DNA of 23,772 bases, taken from a virus. The translations under genes were made by a program, and so were the position numbers. Under the pieces are notes generated by a model. The model worked only from the letters and a program-made list of their open reading frames with translations, made no database searches and had not been told where the DNA came from. Below are positions 20,207 through 23,772 of the stretch, piece after piece (within the stretch, counting starts at the first letter, position 1; the number at the start of each line of letters is the position of its first letter). The stretch lies in IMG/VR virus record IMGVR_UViG_3300035698_014629, positions 1-23,772 of that record. One strand, 5' to 3'.

Positions 20207-20737
20207 ATGAAAACTTACAAAAAAGAGACACAAAGCAAACATGACAACGACATCGCCGAATTGATCAAAGCAGGCATCACCATCACAGATATTTCACCAT
20301 TCTGCGAGTTCGTCATAATCGGCGGTTCGATCTATGAAACGCAGGCTGTCCTCAACTCGCTCGACGATGCCAACGCGGTATTAGAAGAACCAGACAATTG
20401 GTATGCCGACCTAACCGAAGCGTTTACCGGTATAATCAGTGAATCAAAGCCGGAATTCGAGGTTTGCTCGAACGGCGAATGGCTGGAAATTTACGGCGGA
20501 TTTGAGCAGACCGAAGAGAATAACGATAATTCACATACTGACTGGGATGCCTTCGAGGAACATGTAGCTGCTATTAAATCGCTGTTTAATGATGATTATG
20601 TCGAATTTGTCGCGCCAAAGAATAACCGATGCCTGCTGCATCAGTGGAACGTCGCTCCCTTTACCCATCACAACAGAGGCGTTGGCACCTTTGTCACGCT
20701 GACAAAGGAATTTGAAGCGAAATTTAACGCTGTTTAA
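20207..20737 (+). CDS. Acidic protein of unknown function, first gene of plus-strand cassette
   Basis: 176 aa, strongly acidic: by hand count 32 Asp/Glu against 12 Lys/Arg. No transmembrane segment, signal or known motif is visible. The middle is a mixed alpha/beta segment (FVIIGGSIYETQAVLNSLDDANAVLEE; then WYADLTEAFTGIISE), followed by an acidic linker (FEQTEENNDNSHTD). The C-terminal 60 residues (DAFEEHVAAIKSLFNDD, then LLHQWNVAPFTHHNRGVG) hold most His residues. The ATG has AAGGAA upstream. It is co-directed with an HTH gene 27 bases downstream. Strong acidity could reflect DNA mimicry or inhibition of a host defence, or this may be a toxin. None of these is shown. Confidence 0.7.
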   Translation: MKTYKKETQSKHDNDIAELIKAGITITDISPFCEFVIIGGSIYETQAVLNSLDDANAVLEEPDNWYADLTEAFTGIISESKPEFEVCSNGEWLEIYGGFEQTEENNDNSHTDWDAFEEHVAAIKSLFNDDYVEFVAPKNNRCLLHQWNVAPFTHHNRGVGTFVTLTKEFEAKFNAV

Positions 20738-20764
20738 CAATAGGGCTTTTAAAAAAGGTCAATC

Positions 20765-21196
20765 ATGGTTATTCAAAACAAAAACAAGCTCCCGAAGTTC
20801 CTGTACTGCGAAGATCTACCGGGCAACACCAGCTTTGTCCTGCACTGCCGAAGTCCTCGTCTGCTGATCGAGTTTGACGATAATGACGACGACGGCAGCT
20901 ATGAGTCAGTCAATGTTGAGTTTTTCGAGCCTGCCGAACCCGATGCGGCAAAGCTGACAAAGCTCATGTATCAGGCTGGAAGATTTCTTGTCGATTACTT
21001 CAACCGTCTCGACCGTGACGATGACATCCGCGAGATAGTACTTGAGCGGATGCACGTCACTGGCATAAATCCGCACCGCCTTTCTGAGATGTCAGGAGTA
21101 TCGAAGTCGACTGTTTACAATTTTCTCAACGGCACCGAGATCGGTTCTATCAAGCTCAGGCGCATCTTTGCGGCCCTCGGCATGAATATCAGATAA
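20765..21196 (+). CDS. HTH (XRE-like) protein, second gene of plus-strand cassette
   Basis: 143 aa. The last 55 residues carry a helix-turn-helix like XRE/Cro: IVLERMHVTGINPHRLSEMSGVSKSTVYNFLNGTEIGSIKLRRIFAALGM, with the recognition helix VSKSTVYNFLNG. The first 90 residues have no known domain and include an acidic turn (EFDDNDDDGSYE). It has the second position in a two-gene unit whose promoter holds a repeated dyad, which suggests autorepression of the unit, as in aca or antitoxin genes. The ATG has a weak AAAAAAGGTC site. The 3' end overlaps that of the truncated DUF5131 gene by 8 bases on the opposite strand. Confidence 0.75.
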   Translation: MVIQNKNKLPKFLYCEDLPGNTSFVLHCRSPRLLIEFDDNDDDGSYESVNVEFFEPAEPDAAKLTKLMYQAGRFLVDYFNRLDRDDDIREIVLERMHVTGINPHRLSEMSGVSKSTVYNFLNGTEIGSIKLRRIFAALGMNIR

Positions 21197-21428
21197 AACG
21201 TTTCCTTCCGTGAAAGAGATCGTTCCATATCGCATAGCTTGCCGGTGTTTTTCTTTTTAGCGGCCTGTTAAGCCGTTCATCGTGGAATACAATACCGCTT
21301 TCTTTTCTGAACCGCTTTTCTTTGGCCATCGACCAGCAGTTATCGCAGCCCGGAGATACTTTCGTACACCCCTCGACAAGTTGCCAGCCAAAGTCCCAAT
21401 ATCTGCCGTTTACTTTTTTATCTTTCAT
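21189..21428 (-). CDS. Truncated DUF5131 (Gp37/Gp68-like) protein
   Basis: 79 aa from the ATG at 21428, which overlaps the stop of the zinc-ribbon gene. The frame runs further up to 21545, but that part is a shadow of the zinc-ribbon gene. DUF5131 proteins start W(N/D)xxxGCTKVSPGCxNCYA and continue ...VxxHPERLxxPLxxxxPxxxxVNSMSDLFHxxVPxxFI. Here WQLVEGCTKVSPGCDNCWSMA (about 16-36), FHDERLNRPLKRKTP and IWNDLFHGRKRFI match that start. Family members are usually well over 200 aa; this one stops at the first conserved block. Its 3' end meets the convergent HTH gene. The family's Cys-rich start suggests a metal cluster. It may be a remnant. Confidence 0.7.
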   Translation of the reverse strand: MKDKKVNGRYWDFGWQLVEGCTKVSPGCDNCWSMAKEKRFRKESGIVFHDERLNRPLKRKTPASYAIWNDLFHGRKRFI

Positions 21429-21573
21429 TTTCAGGTCCCTTTTCAGTAGTTCTGTATTTTTTACCGCAATTACCGCATACCCGATACCGCCGAACACCTG
21501 ACGGAATTGGCCTGGTATGCGTAACGAACGACCGCTTACAACCACACTTAGGACATCCGCAGCCGATACTCAT
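21418..21573 (-). CDS. Small two-CxxC zinc-ribbon protein
   Basis: 51 aa, too short for many gene finders. MSIGCGCPKCGCKRSFVTHT is followed by RPIPSGVRRYRVCGNCGKKYRTTEK. The two Cys pairs (CPKC, CGNC) and the Arg/Lys-rich strand between them match zinc ribbons of the NrdR, Ogr/Delta or transcription-factor type. The ATG shares four bases (ATGA) with the terminase stop, so coupled translation is likely. The next gene's start overlaps its 3' end by 11 bases. It may act as a late-gene transcription factor like P2 Ogr, but this is only inference. Confidence 0.75.
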   Translation of the reverse strand: MSIGCGCPKCGCKRSFVTHTRPIPSGVRRYRVCGNCGKKYRTTEKGPENER

Positions 21574-23633
21574 CTTTTGTTCCTCATTTCTTTTTGTTTT
21601 TCGCGAAGCGATATTTTCCGCTTTGGCTGACCAGGTGCATCAACGGTCAGAGATCTAGCCCCGGCTATAGCAGCGGCGGCGGCGGCATATTGTGTCGAGT
21701 CCAGAAAATGGTTGTTTCTGTAGTTCTGCCGGAATCCATCAATGAAGCCTTTGCCGCTTTTGAACTCTTTAACCCATTGTTCCGCGCAGATCTGTTTGGC
21801 AAACTCGCTGTGGACAATTCTGTCTGATCCAAAGACAACGATTGAACCGGGCTGGCCAGGGTCAAGCAGAAAGCCGCTGTGGATGAACTGCTTCCAGAAA
21901 TCAGAATCAACGTGGTAGAGCCAGACTTTGTCGTTTGACTGCCATGATCCGAACCAGTGTGACCCTCGTTTGATCTGTTTGCCGACCATCCGGAACTTTG
22001 TCTTCTGGGCTGACCCATAGCCCTTTACGGCAACGCAAGTCCTGGTCGTGTCTGACCTAGTAAACGCGTAAGTTGCAGCGTCCATATAACCAGCATCAAT
22101 ACAAACCTTATCAAGATGACGAATCGAGTTGCCATCTTCGGCAGGCCAGCCGTTATCCCTGGCACTGTCCCGCCATTGCAGCAACGCTAGCAATACCGCG
22201 TCGGCAATGCCACGCTGAACATCTTCGGACTTATGATCTCCATCCGGGCTAAAGACTGGTTCAGTTCCATAGTCAATGACCTGACCAACCATTCCTGCCG
22301 TCCAGCCAACGACGGTGTAATGCAGCAGTCGACGCCCGATGTCGATCCCAGCGGTCAGATATTCCACCCAGAACGGAACCAGACCTCTTGCCATACCGCA
22401 GGTTCGCGACATTATGATCCGCTTCGATATTCCCAATGTCTCAAACTGTTCATCTTCTGGCGGAGCATTCTGGTATTCAGTGTTGAAGTTGTCCCAGCCG
22501 CCATCAGCGATGATGTTGTATGCTGACTGCAAACTTGATATTTCTAGCCGTGATCCGTCCTGGGCTGCCTTATCGATGAACCGCTTTTTATTACTTACCA
22601 GCGAACCTAGATCCATTGCTTTGCGGTTCTTGCGGTAGTAACCCAAAGATGATCGGCCAGTAGGATCCCCGTTGTAGAAGTCATCGCGGCGAACCTCGAT
22701 ATAGCGGTCCCACATTTCTGAATTCTTTGGAAACTTCTTGATCCACCGCTGCCGGATTCCGTTCCACTGTGGATTTTTCTTGCGGTCGGTATACTGAAAC
22801 GTAAGACATCGGCGGTTGATAATCGTGCCCAGAAAAACAATAGCCATTTCCTTACCAGGCCCAGCTAGTCCCATTACATCCTGCTCAATGGTCTTTTTGC
22901 GACGCTGCGTATCAACAACCGATTCGGCTGATGCCCTGGTCTCGACATCATCGGAGATCACCAGCTTTGGCCGCTTTTCTTCTTTGACCAGCCCACGGAT
23001 GGCACTGTCTACACCACGGCAAACAACAACGGTTCCCGATGCGGATGATCCCTCAACCTTTGCAAAGTTGATCTCTCTTGATGCCCATTTAAGCTTAGTT
23101 CGCTGACCGTTGACCGTTTGTGCGTTGGCACGCTGTGCGGATCCTTCCAATGCCAGAATCGGGTGGCAGATTTCCGGGAAGTCATCAGCCAACTTTTCGT
23201 TTGTCTCATAGAAATTCTTGATGTCGGTCAGTGTTGACTGGGCTTCGTCACCATTAGCACGTAGTATTACTATGTAGTCAACGTAACCATAAACAACCGC
23301 CCAAACCGCGCCAACAATCTTTGTGATCGATGACTTACCGCCGCCTCGCTCTGCTGCTATGGCTGCTCTGCCTGAATAAAGAATTCGTTGCTTTATTGAA
23401 TCGATGATAACTTTCTGATCCTTTGTGAAAGCGTTGTAAAATATGTGTGGGAAATAAGTCCTGCAAAACAGATCAGGCCGCTTTTTGCATCGTGCGCGGC
23501 GGCGCTGATCCTGGCGTGATCGATCAATCTCGATATCACGTTCCTTGGCACGCTTATCGGCCATATAGTCGGCTTGATACGTGCGATCGCTGTCAATCTT
23601 TTCGTCATTGAAAAGTAATCCTTGTTTCTGCAT
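21570..23633 (-). CDS. Terminase large subunit
   Basis: 687 aa, the ATPase-nuclease that drives DNA into the prohead. Walker A is seen at residues about 95-102 (ERGGGKSS), Walker B at about 223-231 (KLVISDDVE), and a C-terminal nuclease region with acidic positions at AGIDIGRR (Asp about 431) and VCIDAGYMD (Asp about 513). The N-terminal region is Arg/Lys-rich (RSRQDQRRRARCKKR). Length and the gpA-like layout, with a gpW-like gene and lambda-type portal downstream, suggest the lambda gpA group. No small subunit is in the window; it may lie beyond the right end or be absent. It is the first full gene of the late operon and is followed by the zinc-ribbon gene (ATGA overlap). Confidence 0.93.
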   Translation of the reverse strand: MQKQGLLFNDEKIDSDRTYQADYMADKRAKERDIEIDRSRQDQRRRARCKKRPDLFCRTYFPHIFYNAFTKDQKVIIDSIKQRILYSGRAAIAAERGGGKSSITKIVGAVWAVVYGYVDYIVILRANGDEAQSTLTDIKNFYETNEKLADDFPEICHPILALEGSAQRANAQTVNGQRTKLKWASREINFAKVEGSSASGTVVVCRGVDSAIRGLVKEEKRPKLVISDDVETRASAESVVDTQRRKKTIEQDVMGLAGPGKEMAIVFLGTIINRRCLTFQYTDRKKNPQWNGIRQRWIKKFPKNSEMWDRYIEVRRDDFYNGDPTGRSSLGYYRKNRKAMDLGSLVSNKKRFIDKAAQDGSRLEISSLQSAYNIIADGGWDNFNTEYQNAPPEDEQFETLGISKRIIMSRTCGMARGLVPFWVEYLTAGIDIGRRLLHYTVVGWTAGMVGQVIDYGTEPVFSPDGDHKSEDVQRGIADAVLLALLQWRDSARDNGWPAEDGNSIRHLDKVCIDAGYMDAATYAFTRSDTTRTCVAVKGYGSAQKTKFRMVGKQIKRGSHWFGSWQSNDKVWLYHVDSDFWKQFIHSGFLLDPGQPGSIVVFGSDRIVHSEFAKQICAEQWVKEFKSGKGFIDGFRQNYRNNHFLDSTQYAAAAAAIAGARSLTVDAPGQPKRKISLREKQKEMRNKR

Positions 23634-23662
23634 ATCGTCATCGCTGATTTAACTTTTAGGTG

Positions 23663-23743
23663 TCAATGAATGTCAGTAGCAACGACGCAATACGTTGTAT
23701 GCGGCATGATTGATGTTGTGATATCGTAAGCCTTTAGTTTCAT
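23663..23743 (-). CDS. Short ORF before terminase, possible leader peptide
   Basis: A 26-codon ORF beginning MKLKAYDITTSI with a strong AGAGAGGGA Shine-Dalgarno upstream, ending 29 bases before the terminase ATG. It could be a leader peptide, a truncated small gene or a chance ORF. The 139 bases to the right end of the window hold nothing else that I can name. Confidence 0.3.
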   Translation of the reverse strand: MKLKAYDITTSIMPHTTYCVVATDIH

Positions 23744-23772
23744 ATGTCGATTCCCTCTCTTAACAAACTAAC

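Noticed and set aside
21429-21545. N-terminal extension of the DUF5131 fragment
   Set aside because: The same bases encode the zinc-ribbon protein in another frame with conserved CxxC pairs and an ATGA junction; the extension has no family similarity.
1-23772. CRISPR arrays, tRNA genes, insertion sequences, integrase
   Set aside because: None seen by eye: no regularly spaced repeats, no cloverleaf with a CCA-type end, and no transposase or recombinase motifs in any frame.

Overview
The window is a stretch of a tailed dsDNA phage or prophage genome, almost certainly a siphovirus. Nearly all genes lie on the minus strand and are packed with 1-20 base overlaps (ATGA, TAATG, TGATG), as in phage operons. 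No tRNA, rRNA, IS element, integrase or CRISPR array was seen. The host cannot be fixed from sequence. A mix of strong and weak Shine-Dalgarno sites, a phage-borne CsrA homologue, and a short ATCCGTG-type tandem repeat that I associate with PVC/planctomycete-like and other environmental Gram-negatives suggest an uncultured Gram-negative bacterium, but this is only inference.

Layout, read in the direction of minus-strand transcription (right to left). (1) 23.7-21.2 kb: a short leader-like ORF, the large terminase, a 51-aa zinc-ribbon protein and a truncated DUF5131 (Gp37/Gp68-like) protein. (2) 21.2-19.85 kb: an opposite-strand two-gene cassette (an acidic protein of unknown function, then an HTH protein). 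It has its own promoter, with a 16-bp operator-like repeat between -35 and -10. (3) 19.85-15.15 kb: head module with gpW-like joiner, lambda-family portal, a fused S78 prohead protease/major capsid protein, DUF2190 cement protein and a head-tail joining candidate. The order terminase-W-portal-protease/capsid matches lambda. (4) 15.2-12.5 kb: a membrane-anchored coiled-coil protein and a large Asp-box/LamG-like adhesin. (5) 12.5-7.99 kb: tail terminator, tail tube, a tail assembly chaperone with a predicted -1 frameshift on A9, a basic tail protein, a short tape measure protein and a small distal-tail protein. (6) 8.0-2.7 kb: tail hub/tip protein, a carbohydrate-binding-like tip protein, a small zinc-ribbon protein, a fibre-like protein and a two-TM lysis-region candidate, ending at a hairpin. 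(7) 2.4-2.7 kb: a plus-strand membrane protein. (8) 2.3-0.05 kb: an early-type minus-strand operon of excisionase-like HTH, a small basic ORF, a Cys-rich protein, a DUF1376 replication protein, CsrA, a zinc ribbon and RusA resolvase.

The observations most worth following are: the 56-aa CsrA homologue at 694-864, hidden between overlapping genes; the 40-codon -1 extension of the tail chaperone that fills an otherwise empty gap; and the plus-strand acidic-protein/HTH cassette, whose promoter and operator layout resembles acr-aca or toxin-antitoxin loci. The functions of both cassette proteins are unknown.
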